From Styela clava (lineage: Eukaryota > Chordata > Ascidiacea > Stolidobranchia > Styelidae), in contig NC_135251.1 in NCBI RefSeq assembly GCF_964204865.1, positions 7,998,001 to 8,062,000 on the forward strand: DNA of 64,000 bases, given 5' to 3'. How positions within the stretch are numbered: position 1 is the stretch's first letter; the number at the start of each line of letters is the position of its first letter. Below, piece by piece: positions 47,061-64,000 of the stretch. A program made the position numbers and the translations under genes. The notes under the pieces are model-generated. The model saw only the letters and a program-made list of their open reading frames with translations, was not told the origin of the DNA and ran no database searches.

Positions 47061-49051
47061 AAAGGATCCTGTGAAAAAAACATCCTCCATTCCTTTATCC
47101 TTGCTCCCACCCTTCATAACCAATAAATTAGAATACCTACCTCAGTATTAATCCCCTAATCTAATTATATTATACTTAAACTGTTACCAGTAGTATTTAA
47201 TAATTGATGTAATCTGGACTACAATTTGGCAATAGTTAGGCATGTCTTTGGTGAATGAAAAGGTTTAGCCGACCTCTTCATGCACTCAACTTTGGCTGGG
47301 CAATTTGGCATTTGACTCCAATTATCATCAGCTTGGCGAAATCATTTTTTTGTTTTTATATTAAATACTGTTCACTCTTGTTTGGGAATTTTTATAAAAT
47401 TATTAAAATGATGTGGCAAACAATTCATATTATTTTTTTTTTAATTTCATCTTTTATTCTAATTTCTTTTTTATGTGTTTATTTATTTATTTTTTGTTTA
47501 CATATAATTTATCTAAAGCTTCTCTCTTTTTTTTTAAATTTTATTAATGCCCTATGGTTGTGTGTGTGTGTGTGCGCGATTGTGAATGATTTGATTCAAT
47601 AGTTTTAGGTGAGTGAACACGTACCACTTCTTTTTGGCAATACCTTCCATCTTATATTCTGTACGTTTTAAACCTTATCCAAGGTTTTGTTTACTCTCCT
47701 GATTTTATAATCAGTTTTTATTTATTTGTTTTCACCAACCATTTTATCGCCTTTTTGCTGATTATGGAGCCGAAATAAACTTATCTTGTGCCACACCGCC
47801 GAGTAGTTGCTACTAATTTTTTGAGACAAGAATGTCGCATGAAAACGGTTATCTGTAAGTCATGTAGAGCAGCGGTTTCTAAACTTTTTGTTTATGCGGC
47901 GCTAAATTATTAGGAAAAACTCTCGGTCCCCTTCAACGAGAAAAATTTGCTGCCGTTCAAATGAAACCTAATATTGTAATCGTTAATGTGTACTTTATGC
48001 ATTTTAATTTGTAAACATGTAGGTCCTAAAGAATAAAAGCGATGTCAACTCTTCTTTTTCATCTCTGCCTGATTTTCTTTTAAAATATCGTAAAAACATG
48101 ACGTTCGCTGAACTTGGTTCAGCAGATAAATAGACTGCAGCTCACTAAATGAACTGAAATAGAAGCAAGTAGTGTCTACCTACATCGTTACGTAACTCTA
48201 AAAGCAGACACGATGTGACAGAAAATAAATCTCATGGAAAGGTGAAATGAATTTATTGATTCTTATGAACGGCATTTAGGATATAAAACAATTTATAATA
48301 AATACAATATGTAAAATATTCAATAATATTTTAGCTATGTTTTACACAGTTTCTGTTAATTTTCGAGGCGCACTTGACAAATCCCCGCGGTGAACTAGTA
48401 GGATATTGCTTTGCGTATGAAGAAACAGTCATTCAAGAGTAGGAGTTTGCCTTTTTTAACCGCAGTAAATTTCTAGGAGTCTGAACTCTCTGGCGTCGAA
48501 ATTACAGACTTTCAAGAACAATAAAAGAGGTCAGAATTTTCATAGAAACTCCAAAATCAAGTTTACCAAACGTTTTCAACATTTATTTAAAGAATGCTTG
48601 CATACGCATAAGTTTTCGTTTTAAAAATATTCGTAATTTTTTTACATCCCTGAGTTTGGGTTGATGGTAAGGTGAATCTCCCCAATATACAGCCTAATTC
48701 GAACACATACTATTCATATATATTTGTCTATTTACCCTGGTACAATACAAAAATAATGCTTCGATAATAATCATATATTGCAAAATATATATTATAAATA
48801 AAATTACACAATTCAAAAAAATATTGAAGTAGACAGATATTTAATTTAATTATAAAAACTGATAAATAGCATTTTCATAGTATATATATATAGGTTTACA
48901 AGCGCGCGACCCATCTAGTGGCGTATTTTTACGGGAATACTCGTTAAAAGCAAGGTTACGCGCTGTTACTCAGAAAGATAGGAGATTGATATTTGATCGA
49001 AGGTACGGCGACCACTAAAGTGCCAAGAGTTACTGAGATTATGAGTCATAA

Positions 49052-49398
49052 CAGCACGGGTCGGCAACCTTTAGCCATTTGGCATTCATTATGTCAAAAT
49101 CAAACCCACCTGGAGTCGCAACATTTACTCTAATGTCGGTGGCTATTAAAACTCTCGGGAAACCACATATGATGCAATATTCTGGGTTTTACTAAGAAGA
49201 GGCCAAATAAATTACTAATGATGTAATAGTTCAGTCTATGACGAAATGAACTTTGAGAATGAAAAGTTATTCTGACAAATTTGAATCATCTCATTGCTTC
49301 GAACAAAAAATTGCAGTAACCACTTTGATTCCCGGGAACCAGTGCTCCGAGAACAAAGGGCCGCATGCGGCTCCGGGGCCGTAGGTTGCCGATCGCTG
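49052..49398. mobile_element. hAT-type MITE
   Basis: The left end CAGCACGGGTCGGCAACCTT mirrors the right end GTAGGTTGCCGATCGCTG. The body includes GGGCCGCATGCGGCTCC. The flanks do not give a clear 8-bp duplication, so the ends are approximate. Confidence 0.65.
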
Positions 49399-50228
49399 CA
49401 TTATAGTGTACAATTACATGTTAGTAAATAAGTATTCACGCAAAAGGATTTAATATCAATACGACTAAAAACAGCTATGGGTGGTGAATTCCACACAACT
49501 GATGTTTTTGGAATAAAGCTTGTCTGGTAGGTACACTGACAGTGAGCGGCGAGTGCTAACAGCTAGCCGAATGTGGCGACTGAAAACATTTTCGGATGGA
49601 CAAGTCCAGAAAGTTCAGAAGAACACAGTCCGTTATAATATTGAGATATAAGTACAGCGTCGCATCAATCCTTCGGAACGTTTACAATTGGAAGATAATC
49701 ATATTCACGTGGACATTATGTCACGTATCCCAAATGGTGTTCTGATTTAAATTCTGTATTATACCATAGTTCTCATAGTATGACCCCAGTTTTTCAAAGT
49801 TATATTCGGGTATAGCTTCATAATGGTGTTGAGATATCCAGACTACAATGGTACATAATGTGGACTGTCATTCTGCTTTTTTAGCAATATATATTTTAAC
49901 CTGATATCGACCTTTCGAATTGCTCAGCCTCGTACGAGCCAAATGATTGATTTTAAATACGGAAGTATGAACTGAAATTAGTAGTACAGCATATCCTTTA
50001 TGATATTTTAGGTTCAGGAAGATCTCTTCCTTCAATTGAGCCAATCCATTTATATGATAAGGCATGCTTGTATAGCTTTGACAGCAAAGTAATTCTGAGG
50101 AGAGCTTTTTCAAGCTATCGTCGGATAACAGTGGCTTCTTGTATCTGGCCTTGTTCGAAACGAAATGCGCGAGTAAGCCTCGTATTACGTCATACGCTCC
50201 AAAAATTTTGAGATAGCTGCGCTATTGA

Positions 50229-51230
50229 TTACTTGTACTTTTTCTCGCAATCCCTCACCTTGTATTTCCTATTATTTTTTTTTGTAAGTAGTTTTGTCCA
50301 AATTTTGATTGCCCTATAAGCAATAATTTCGGGTATCCAACTTGCTATCCAAGCATGAAATGCATGGATGTAGTATCCGTTCGACAACCTGGATTTTCCT
50401 ACAGTTTTTAGAGAATGGCTTGCAAAATTTTCGGCATTCTCTACAATCTTCAAGTTATATCCTATCATTGGTTGTATACTTTGAACAATAATTTCATTCT
50501 TTTCGCACTCATAGCTCAAAGCTTGAGAAAAATGGTCGCCAAATCTCATTGATGTGGAATATAAGGCGCAAAAGGGTAAGACAAATTGTGAGGCAGCTGG
50601 TGAAATGTTTATAACAAGACCGGTTCCTCTCTTTATCATATTTGGTAACACCAGTTGATTGACATTCAACGGAAAAAAACAGTTGCAAGATATAAAATCC
50701 AAACTTCTTTTCGGCCGTTTTTTCCGATCTTTGGTATTTCCAAAGCCGTCGATTGACCGTTCGAATTCTTGCTCTAATCCGACATTGTTGACCACAATAC
50801 CAATTTCTAAATCTCGAATGGAATTTCTGATTGCGTCATAGGCTGATGACGTCATCGTTTCTCCGTCCATTACTTCACCTGTTTTTGTAAAGTCGACGAC
50901 AACATATCGCGCTTCGACACGGCATCCGCTTTCTATTTCCTTCGCAAGCTTTTGTAGCTTGTCTCGATGTTGACCAACCAACACTATACTCATTCCCATA
51001 TGAGCCAACTCCTTTGCAAAAGCTTTGCCGAGGCAATCCGTAGCATTTGTTACAAGAGCCCATCTTCCGAACCTGCGATAGTCCACCGCTGCACTAGTAA
51101 AATATATCACAAAATGCGTGTACAGATTAAAAACCGTTCTCGCGCTGACATAAATCAAGGCTAAAACCCCTGCGAAATATAACGCACTACTGGTTTCCAC
51201 CAAAATATTTATGACCGAACAGAGACCCAT
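50229..51230 (-). CDS. HSDL1/HSD17B12-like short-chain dehydrogenase, probable pseudoenzyme
   Basis: Single-exon frame of 333 codons. A hydrophobic N-terminus (about 10-50) precedes a Rossmann fold: FGRWALVTNATDCLGKAFA, NNVG (148-151), and a C-terminal part resembling HSDL1 (RLSNGYYIHAFHAWIASWIP). The cofactor motif TGxxxGxG reads TNATDCLG. The catalytic Ser, 13 residues before the Tyr, is Pro; Tyr224 is present; the YxxxK Lys is Met228. The tetrad is therefore broken although the frame is intact. Human HSDL1 is itself an inactive member with a different loss (Tyr to Phe). The C-terminus ends KKYK, a dilysine ER-retrieval signal, as expected for an ER-membrane HSD17B12 relative. The orthology choice between HSDL1 and HSD17B12 is not settled. 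Confidence 0.85.
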   Translation of the reverse strand: MGLCSVINILVETSSALYFAGVLALIYVSARTVFNLYTHFVIYFTSAAVDYRRFGRWALVTNATDCLGKAFAKELAHMGMSIVLVGQHRDKLQKLAKEIESGCRVEARYVVVDFTKTGEVMDGETMTSSAYDAIRNSIRDLEIGIVVNNVGLEQEFERSIDGFGNTKDRKKRPKRSLDFISCNCFFPLNVNQLVLPNMIKRGTGLVINISPAASQFVLPFCALYSTSMRFGDHFSQALSYECEKNEIIVQSIQPMIGYNLKIVENAENFASHSLKTVGKSRLSNGYYIHAFHAWIASWIPEIIAYRAIKIWTKLLTKKNNRKYKVRDCEKKYK

Positions 51231-54200
51231 TATTACATCAAAATGGCTGCAGTATACACTGAAGAAGACACGTGATAATGATTAACATATTTGTTTCGTG
51301 TTGCGTAACTTCAAGGACTTTGATCGGTAGTGGTTTGTGCTGACAAATATGGCGTATTCTGATTCACGCTTGCTTTGAGATAAAATAATCAATAATTAAA
51401 ATATGCTGGTGCGCTGCGAAATAGTAAAATTGATTGCAATTTTCGAGTACATGTAAGTAAATGCATTCATTATTGCCAACTTTTTCCGATTCTGTAAGGA
51501 TTTTTTAGGCAAGGCCATACTGTATTTGGACTTGCTTTATTAATTGCTTCAATAGACCGTATAAACATCATTCAGAATTTAAATCAGGCCGGGATTAAAC
51601 CTAAGCTGAAAATTTGTTCAAAATATAAGATCAAACAAATTTCAAGCAGCGTGCGAAGACTGATCATTTGAATATTTTCTGCGCCGTTAAACCATTTGCA
51701 CTCAGCATCAACCTTTTTACGTAATACGTATTGCTGCAATTTGTCTAATTATAATCAATTAATAGGCTCATTAAACGAGTGTTTGTGAACTACTATACTT
51801 GTTAGGTTATAATATAATTTAGTGTCTCAAAACAAATTCTGTTACGTAACGTAAAGAATATAATCGTCAATCGACAGTTGTTTTGTTAATATAATTCAGT
51901 GAAGCGTCGCGGGCCGAATCTGGCCCGCGGACCTTAGTTTGCCGACCCCTGGTTTAGCCGTTAGAGCATTAGATTGGATGATCTTGATATAGCTGGTTAT
52001 TATCTGGGGTTGATATACCATGGCAGCCACCTGACCTAGGGTGTAATAAAATGAGTATGCAATGCCGAACCGAATAGATTACGGTTCTTTAAAAAGTAAG
52101 AGCTCCTTGCACATCGTTAGATATCATGATTTACTCATGAAGGGCCTTGTTCGGATCGAATAAATATTGGCGTGAATAAGCGTCTCGTACATTTATTTAT
52201 ATATCTCAAAAATAAATCCAAACTATAGTCGATTACACTTGCACATTCTGCCCCAGACTATACTGGCGCAAAAGTGGCAGCTTGACGTAGCAAAAAACAA
52301 CATTTGTGATCGATCGAAAGAAGGCTTGCGTGGAAATTTTCACGAATTCGATATGAACTTGGCCGAGAAGTTACTGATATGTAAAAAAAGTTTTTTGGGA
52401 GGAATCTTTCCGATTGGGCAAACAACTCGATTGATTACACCCGGGATGGGGTTTGGGTATTTCTACAAGACGTATCCATGCTTTGACTACAAACAAGGCC
52501 CAAGAATCCAATGGTGCGTGAGTTTGAATCTGTTAAACTGTTGAATCTGGAAAGAGTTATTTTGGTTTGATGTACAGCCAAGCCAATCGATGGAAACCTG
52601 GCTGATGCGTCTGATGAAATTTCGAGCCCGAAGTCTTTGCCTCGATTAAATGAATTGAGGTATATTCCCAGTCGGAAGGTCATTTCAAACTTCGTATATC
52701 CCTCCTACGCGGATATTTAACCAGAGTCCTATTCAAGACGAAAAAGTTTCAGACAGATAATAAAAATACTGAATTCGAAATCGCTAGATGTTAGCAATCA
52801 ACAGGTTTTCACTATTCATTACAATTTCAGAGTGACAAATTTATTATATAATTTATGTTTTAGAGTTACTGTTCTACGCTGTGAAAAAACTGTCGTCCTG
52901 CTTTGTTGTAAAATTTATCTTAAACTGGACCAAAATTGTTAATTAAATACAAACCGGTTTCACTAGTAAACTGACAAGAAAGTATGTTTATGCGACACTA
53001 AAGCGAACTGTCGATATAGGATTTATTAGTTTTTAAAAGACGTATGTATATATAGGGTGTCCATGAAGTCCATTTACAATTTTGTTATGCAGTCAGTTCT
53101 CAATATATCTTGACCAGGTTTGTTGTTATTTATTGTATATATATTAGTATTTTTACTTCATTTAATACATCTGTGAGGGCCGAAACACTATATGGTATCG
53201 ATAAAATCCCTTCGCGAATTTAAAAAAATTCAAGACTTTGTGGACACCCTATCTCTCAGACAAAATATAGACTAAAATATCGGTGCTTTTAGTATAAATA
53301 ATATCCTCAGTTACAATCAGACATGTAACGATATCTGAACTAAATTTCTTTCGCGCCCTACTCAGCTAATGCTCTGTTTTTGTTGTTCAGGATGCCAAAC
53401 AATATCCTGTCGATATTATAACAAGTTAGTTTAATTTTTCGTGAGATGATTTCGCTAACCTATAGGTTACACTTATCACGCCAGGAAATGAGACGAAACT
53501 TAACAAGCTGAAATAATATTTAAAATCACCATATGACCAATATCATTGCAAAGACTGAGCAAAACATAGCTCAACGTGGATTACATGTGGCCACGAACCG
53601 GAAAGATTATTTAAACCTAACCTCGGATGTGGTTGGCTGATGCTTTGAACCTCACTTATGTTAGCGTCGCATGGTAAAATTTTCGTGGCAACCAAAATTA
53701 GACATGAACGGTATATTAATAAATAGAAATATAAAACCGAGTTCATACGACGGAAATCAGGCAGATTGTTTTTTCATTTTATGGTATTTACCATTAATTT
53801 TGAAACTTTCTTCCCCAATCTATTGAATTGGATGTTAGAACCTTAGGTTTCCATGCTCGATAACCAGTTTTGGTTCATCGCGGCTTCCCTTCCCCAGTAA
53901 TGTAAATATTATTTTTTCCTAATTTCTCTATGTTAAAATTTCGTGCCCACAAACTCTATTAGAAAGAAAGTAATAAAATTATAGGTGGGCTATGCCTAAA
54001 TGGAAATATTCCGGTTCTCATAAAACGGATTTCATACGACATGAACGGACCGGGTCAATCCCGTACGAACATCGCCAAGTGAAGAGTTAGATTTAACTTC
54101 GTTAAAAGTAAAATTCTTGGCGTTGACTGATTTTCCGACCACTAGGAGACATAAGTCAATTCGAATATTAAATAAATACATGCAGATTTATTTCTTCGTC

Positions 54201-54522
54201 ACTGTAGCGACAAAAGTATGAGTATATTTTGATCACCCTCAAAAAATGAACACACAAATGATTGGGAAAAACCAGTAAGAAAATTAAGACATGTAGAAAT
54301 ACATGCCAGTTTACACATCTTACACACACAAAAATGCGTATAAACAAAGATAAAAAACACGAAATTGTGTCTTCGGGCGTCCAACTCAATGCTTATCGTT
54401 CGGGATTTGTTTACATCAGCCAAATCTGAAGAAAACCTATAACTCGCTTGAGGTAAACAACTGCGAAGAAGGAATTTTTTATTGTGATAAAAATCCGACG
54501 TGTGGTGTAAGTTCCACCCAAC

Positions 54523-55713
54523 GGGTACTCCCGAAGTATGTGAACCAAGATGGCGGACACCGGAACGTAGTATTTGTATCAGGTTAGGCCAGTGTTTCCC
54601 AACCCGAGTCCGCGGTCTCAAATGAGTCCACGGAGCGTTTGAATGAGTCCGCAACGAGCCAGAAATTCACTGCGGGCCGCAAACGTTTTTGTGAAACTTA
54701 ACTATCAGCCAAGTTACGATTTACGTTAGAATTCACATAAAACATAAAAAGCAAGTTTATCCACATAACATTAATCGAGTCATATATTCGAATATTCAGC
54801 CATTAGAATAGCGAATAAATATTCAAAAATTCGATAACAGGTGACGCGACAGGTCACTTGCGCGTTGCTTGATCAAACTGCCTCCACATTGGTACGTATA
54901 GTACTGCCGTAAGTGTTGTACGAACAGCTCAGATTTGTCGAATTCACAAAAATACGAATCAAAACAAAATATAGTCGGGCACTTTACCACGCATTTTTGT
55001 GTCCAAGGATTGTCATGATATTTTCTCAGCAGTATTGTTTTTATTTCGTCGTTTTATTAATAATAAAACGAGGCAATGAATATGTATTTTTGATTTACTA
55101 ATATACTTTAAATATATTTTTAATAAGTACTAAATTAGGTTGTACTTTCTGGAAATTGATAGCAGATAGTAGGATTTTTCTAACGGCGATAACAAATTCG
55201 CAAGATCGCAAAAAATATCTATCAAAACTAAATATAATCGGGCAATATATTTTCCAATTATTATGTTCGCAGATTGCCTTGGCATTTTAGAGAAGACGCA
55301 ACAGCGAGTGACCGTGAACACAGTTAAATTAAAATAGAAAGGCATTTTAAATTCTAGTCGTTGTCATGAATTGAATATTGTGCGACAAAAAAAGCCATTA
55401 TTGAAATTCGTTAAAATTCTTTTGTGTTTGGTTTTATTGCTTCTTCACACAGAGTACGGATGAAATAAACGCACCTTGAGTCCGCAATGATTTTCGCCGG
55501 TGAGAAAATAGTCCGCGACAAAAAAAGGTTGGGAAACGCTGGGTTAGGCCATAATTTCGGATACAAATACTACGGGAGTCACTTGGATAGTCCCCGAACT
55601 CGTAATGGAACTGAAATAGGGAAATTTGTAATAAAATATGGCCCAACCCTAATCTGGTGCACATACCAATACCAGGTGTCCGCCATTTTGGTTCACATAC
55701 TTCGGGAGTACCC
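54523..55713. mobile_element. AGTATGTG-family element with intact ends, interrupted
   Basis: The left end GGGTACTCCCGAAGTATGTG mirrors the right end CACATACTTCGGGAGTACCC exactly over 20 bp, and similarity continues for roughly 65 bp (AACCAAGATGGCGGACACC against GGTGTCCGCCATTTTGGTT). Without the inner element (54590-55541) the host is about 240 bp. A short AAC may flank both sides, but no long target duplication is evident, so the superfamily is not assigned. Confidence 0.85.
54590..55541. mobile_element. hAT-type element nested at a GGTTAGGC site
   Basis: Begins CAGTGTTTCCCAACC and ends GGTTGGGAAACGCTG, an inverted repeat with one mismatch. GGTTAGGC flanks both sides perfectly (54582-54589 and 55542-55549). 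It is 952 bp with no recognisable transposase, so non-autonomous. Confidence 0.92.
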
Positions 55714-56179
55714 AACATAGTTCCATATAAAATGTCTGATCATTTCTTCGAGAAATTGAAATAACAGCTACCAACGTAGTCCACAATATTCGAATCCTAT
55801 TCTTTCGTTGCCTATCATCCCAAGTGTAAACTGTTCCTAATATATTCTATTTGTTTCAAGACCACACACGGAGTTGTTACCCGGCGTCTCGAGGCCGTTC
55901 TTTACATAAAACGCCATTGCTAGAGTCTGAACTTTTTGTGCATTTCTGTTCAACATTACTTTGTTTCAATCTTTACGAAACTACGCGATGAAAAATTGGA
56001 TACAACCAAATATTCCAATACAGGAATGCATTTCCATTTTTAAACAACGTGCATTTATTACAGTACAAATGAAATTAATGAACACTGTGTGCTCCAGATA
56101 GGATTGCGTAACAATATTAAGTGCACATGCGAAAAAACGAGCATATAGATATATCGCCAGCATAAAACCTCCATGCAGA

Positions 56180-56400
56180 AACAGAATTTGGCAGAATTAA
56201 AAACAGTATCTTGCTCGGTGGAGCATAACGGCTGGACTGTTTTTTTTTTTTTTCAAGATTAGATCTTAGAACAGATTACATTTTGAAGGGAATAACAAAC
56301 ACAACTCTAAATCTATCCTGCGAAAAATGATCACACAAATATGTCTCCATTAATTTGGCAGAATAAAAAACAGCGTCCGACTCAGTGGAGCAAAGCGACT
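56180..56400 (+). repeat. Imperfect direct repeat
   Basis: TTTGGCAGAATTAAAAACAG followed by CGGTGGAGCATAACG recurs about 166 bp later as TTTGGCAGAATAAAAAACAG and CAGTGGAGCAAAGCG. The intervening sequence also shows similarity (CAAGATTAG). Confidence 0.6.
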
Positions 56401-57259
56401 AAACTTGTAAGCTTCCAAGATTAGTTCTCTGTACATGTAAGATTTTGATGTGAATTACAATAGTAATTTTATCTGTACGCCGTTCGGGAAAGAGAAATGA
56501 ACATTTGTTGGGCGAATTATTACAATCATATGCAAATATGATTGAACGATATGTTCTGAGTTTACACACACTGGCAAACTGCTAAGAGTCTCCATCACAC
56601 AAAATTTGATCAGAGATGATGAGATATGTGCTCGGTAAAATAATTCAACAGTTTTCTAAATAGATATGGGCAATCCGGAAGATTCAAATCCCAAACTATA
56701 AAAACCTTTTGAGGGAGAATTAAACCTTGCTGCAGGGGCAATTATTACCAGGAAAGGGTATATAAGCGTGAACATATGCATTTTATAATTAACTAAAAGT
56801 ATTACGGTGTTTAATTAAATATTTACATGACATTATATGGTGTTTAGTTGAATATTTATCGCTCTTTTGCAGGCACACTGGTCTCAATGTACAATTTGTT
56901 AACAATAAACTTTCGTTATAAAATGTGGATATTTTTTTAATTAGAATTTTGAAACACAATTCTATATGCAATAAAAATGAGGGTATGCATGAACACTTTC
57001 AGAAAAAATTTACACCTGGGGAACTATGCGTCAATTGTGTGACTATTTGACTATAAAGCGCAAAGCCGGCATGTGAATACTATTAAATCAGCTGTTTCTA
57101 AGGTTATTTGACCGGGGACCAAAGTTAGAAGCGGAAGGATATTCGCGGGTCAGGAGGAGGGAGCGCTCAAAGGGGCCGATACTAGTGGTATAATTAAGAT
57201 ACTGGTATACATGTCCTTAAACTGTGATAATGACGTATCAATCAGGGGTATCTAAAACA

Positions 57260-57353
57260 CAAAAAGAAAGACACTCAAGTTTGACGGGCCATTTTAAATT
57301 GCTATGTGGGCCGTAACTGGCCCACGGGCCGCGACTTGAGAACCACTGTATTA
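57260..57353. mobile_element. hAT-like end fragment
   Basis: GGGCCGTAACTGGCCCACGG runs into GCGACTTGAGAACCACTG, an orphan right terminus like those of the CAGTGGTT MITEs. I found no matching left end; CAGGGGTATCTAAAA near 57243 is a weak candidate. Confidence 0.5.
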
Positions 57354-57884
57354 AATAGTATGCTTCGTGTTAGGATGAATAACAAACTCCCAAACTGTTT
57401 TGATTGATTTCCATAGAGACACATGAAGTGTGACAAAGCAGCATCGCATTCAAAGCAAATCAAAAACTGAAATTTTTTTATGTTTTATGTACGGTAAGTC
57501 TTCAATAGATACAATTCATGCAGTAAAAATCTGAAAAAACTTTAAAATAGGGCATTTACAAACAACTTTTTACATACTCAGAGCTGCTAAATAAAGCCAT
57601 GTAGATCACGGAAAACAAATTAATATTAAACTCAATACACGAGGTTGAACACCCACATGAAAGAGAATTTTACCAGTAGAAATTCTTATAAAATAAATCT
57701 AATTCATTTACCATTTGTTATAATATCTAAGGTACAGAACTATCTGGGTGTTAAGAGAAAATCACCTTGAGTAAACACAGTGTTAAAATAAATGCCATCA
57801 GCAATTAACTTATTCTATATTTTTACATCTTAAACCGCCACTTATATCGGTGTGCACTTATTTGATTGGAAATTGGGTCTCCTG

Positions 57885-58080
57885 TAGTATGTGTTCCGGG
57901 TTAGAGCATAATTTTATTCCAATTGTCCTTATTTTTGGTTCCATAACGTGTTTGGTGACTGTCTGTGTTAACTGAATATAACATTGTCCATAGGTTTCTG
58001 TCTATTTACACAACTTGATGTAAAGTAGGCGAACAAAATGAGTCACCTCCATATTGGTACACGCACTTCTGGAGCGCCGG
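57885..58080. mobile_element. AGTATGTG-family fragment
   Basis: Contains CTCCTGTAGTATGTGTTCCG, GGTTAGAGCATAATTTTATT and, at the right end, CATATTGGTACACGCACTTC. It carries the family's GGTTAG site without an insertion (GGTTAGAGCATAA), so it is an uninterrupted relative of the copies at 37905 and 54523. Confidence 0.6.
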
Positions 58081-58915
58081 AAATTGTTTTCATCCTCTAT
58101 TTGCTCACTATTTAAAATCATGACATTGCGATCTTAACCTTTCATATTCATTGGGCAGACAATTGTATGCATTTGTTAGATAAAAAAAACATGGTGGACA
58201 TTATTTCGATTGCAAAAAATATTATTTCATTCAATAAAAATTGTTGAAATCCATGAAAAGCCCTAAATTTTCCCGTATAACCTATGCTTACCCAATATAT
58301 TATCACATTGAACTATTGTGATCATTTAATATTTATGTAGACCAGAGCTTCCCAAACTGATGGGCCGCAAAGAGTACATCATTTTCACACAAATATCTAT
58401 TGTTCTTCTTTAGACTTTTGCATCGAATGACACAATTATTAAAAATAGTGCAAAACTTAAAACAATACAAGAGAATACAATACATTGAATCAGCGAAGCG
58501 GCGCACTTGCATAACAATGCCGATTTAACAGGGGTCCAGGAAAATTTTACTATATTGGAACTTGGAAGGGGTTTCGAACTTAGAAGTAGACCTAGGTGTA
58601 GACAAATCTTAAGACTTTTTCATTGGTGGAAGGCAACCTCATTTCTCTACTTCTTACTTAGCCCTACTTCCATAGTTCAGTTATAGCACACTGGAGCAGG
58701 CAATCTAAAAAGTTGAGGGGTAAATTTAACTTTTGCTAAAAAAATCGAGCAAAGCTTGAGTATCTTTGCTCTATATCTTTCCAATTACTGGATATTTTAA
58801 ATCTTTAAAACCCAAATAAGTATCAAATATTTTACGTTTTTCAAAATAGGCAAAGTATACCAAAATAGCAAATTATATTTTTATAAAGATATAAAAATCC
58901 AAGAGTGAACACTTT

Positions 58916-64000
<5,085 letters not shown>

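Larger units (their letters stand above)
45273..50228. other. Intergenic region between CEP104 and the SDR gene
   Basis: No gene recognised. It contains the palindrome cluster, a tRNA-derived SINE (46758-47060), a T-rich stretch with a short CA/TG tract near 47560, a hAT-like end (CAGCGGTTTCTAAACTT) near 47877, and a MITE at 49052-49398. A stretch at 47610-47790 resembles inverted fragments of the 34800-35060 sequence (AACCTTATCCAAGGTTT). Confidence 0.5.
51231..58915. other. Repeat-rich intergenic region
   Basis: No gene recognised. It holds a hAT-like end near 51905-51955 (GGCCCGCGGACCTTAGTTTG), a tRNA-like stretch just after it (TTAGCCGTTAGAGCATTAGA), the nested elements at 54523-55713, tandem repeats near 56180-56400, and fragments at 57260-57353, 57885-58080 and 58340-58380. 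52100-54500 has only short frames without recognisable domains. Confidence 0.5.

Noticed and set aside
47255..47602. 115-codon frame rich in Phe, Ile and Leu that looks like a membrane protein
   Set aside because: The composition follows from T-rich and TG-repeat DNA; no family pattern.
51955..52060. tRNA-like A-box (TTAGCCGTTAGAGCATTAGA) suggesting a tRNA gene or SINE
   Set aside because: No cloverleaf could be drawn and the B-box candidate (GGGGTTGATATACC) is poor; not enough to call.
52239..52544. 101-codon plus-strand frame
   Set aside because: No recognisable motif, no splice partners and no similarity to a family I know.

Overview
This is eukaryotic nuclear DNA: AT-rich, with GT-AG introns, AATAAA-type polyadenylation signals and many small DNA transposons. 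The gene content points to an invertebrate chordate, most likely an ascidian tunicate. It includes an NLR-type immune receptor, ciliary CCDC96 and CEP104, an HSDL1/HSD17B12-like reductase and a PFKFB gene whose C-terminal linker resembles the vertebrate one. The species cannot be fixed from the sequence alone.

Layout. 1-5161 is intergenic and carries transposon remnants. 5162-21922 (+) is one 12-exon gene. Its exons splice in frame to about 1,310 codons with the order NACHT, ribonuclease-inhibitor-like LRRs, FN3, ZU5, UPA-like domain, short N/G-rich beta segment, and C-terminal membrane anchor. The LRR part was built by tandem duplication of a unit made of one exon plus its intron. 21923-35413 has no cellular gene that I can recognise. 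It holds hAT-type elements (one with a transposase C-terminal fragment at 25837-27394), a GGCCCAT-rich inverted repeat, a 1,738-bp tandem duplication (29477-32942) and a foldback element. 35414-37033 (+) is intronless CCDC96 and 42552-45272 (-) is intronless CEP104; the two face each other and both encode ciliary or centriolar proteins. 50229-51230 (-) is an intronless short-chain dehydrogenase whose catalytic motifs are largely destroyed. 51231-58915 is repeat-rich. 58916-64000 (-) holds the last five exons of a PFKFB gene, which continues off the right edge.

The NLR is the most interesting gene. NACHT-LRR-ZU5-UPA is the order seen in vertebrate NLRP1, but here an FN3 domain is inserted and the C-terminal CARD is replaced by a short beta motif and a tail anchor. 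The transposons also form a readable record. Some insertions are shared by duplicated LRR introns, one is unique to a single intron with the empty site preserved in a sister intron, and two different hAT-like elements sit at the same GGTTAGRC site in two copies of the same host repeat. All calls come from reading the sequence; no database search was run.
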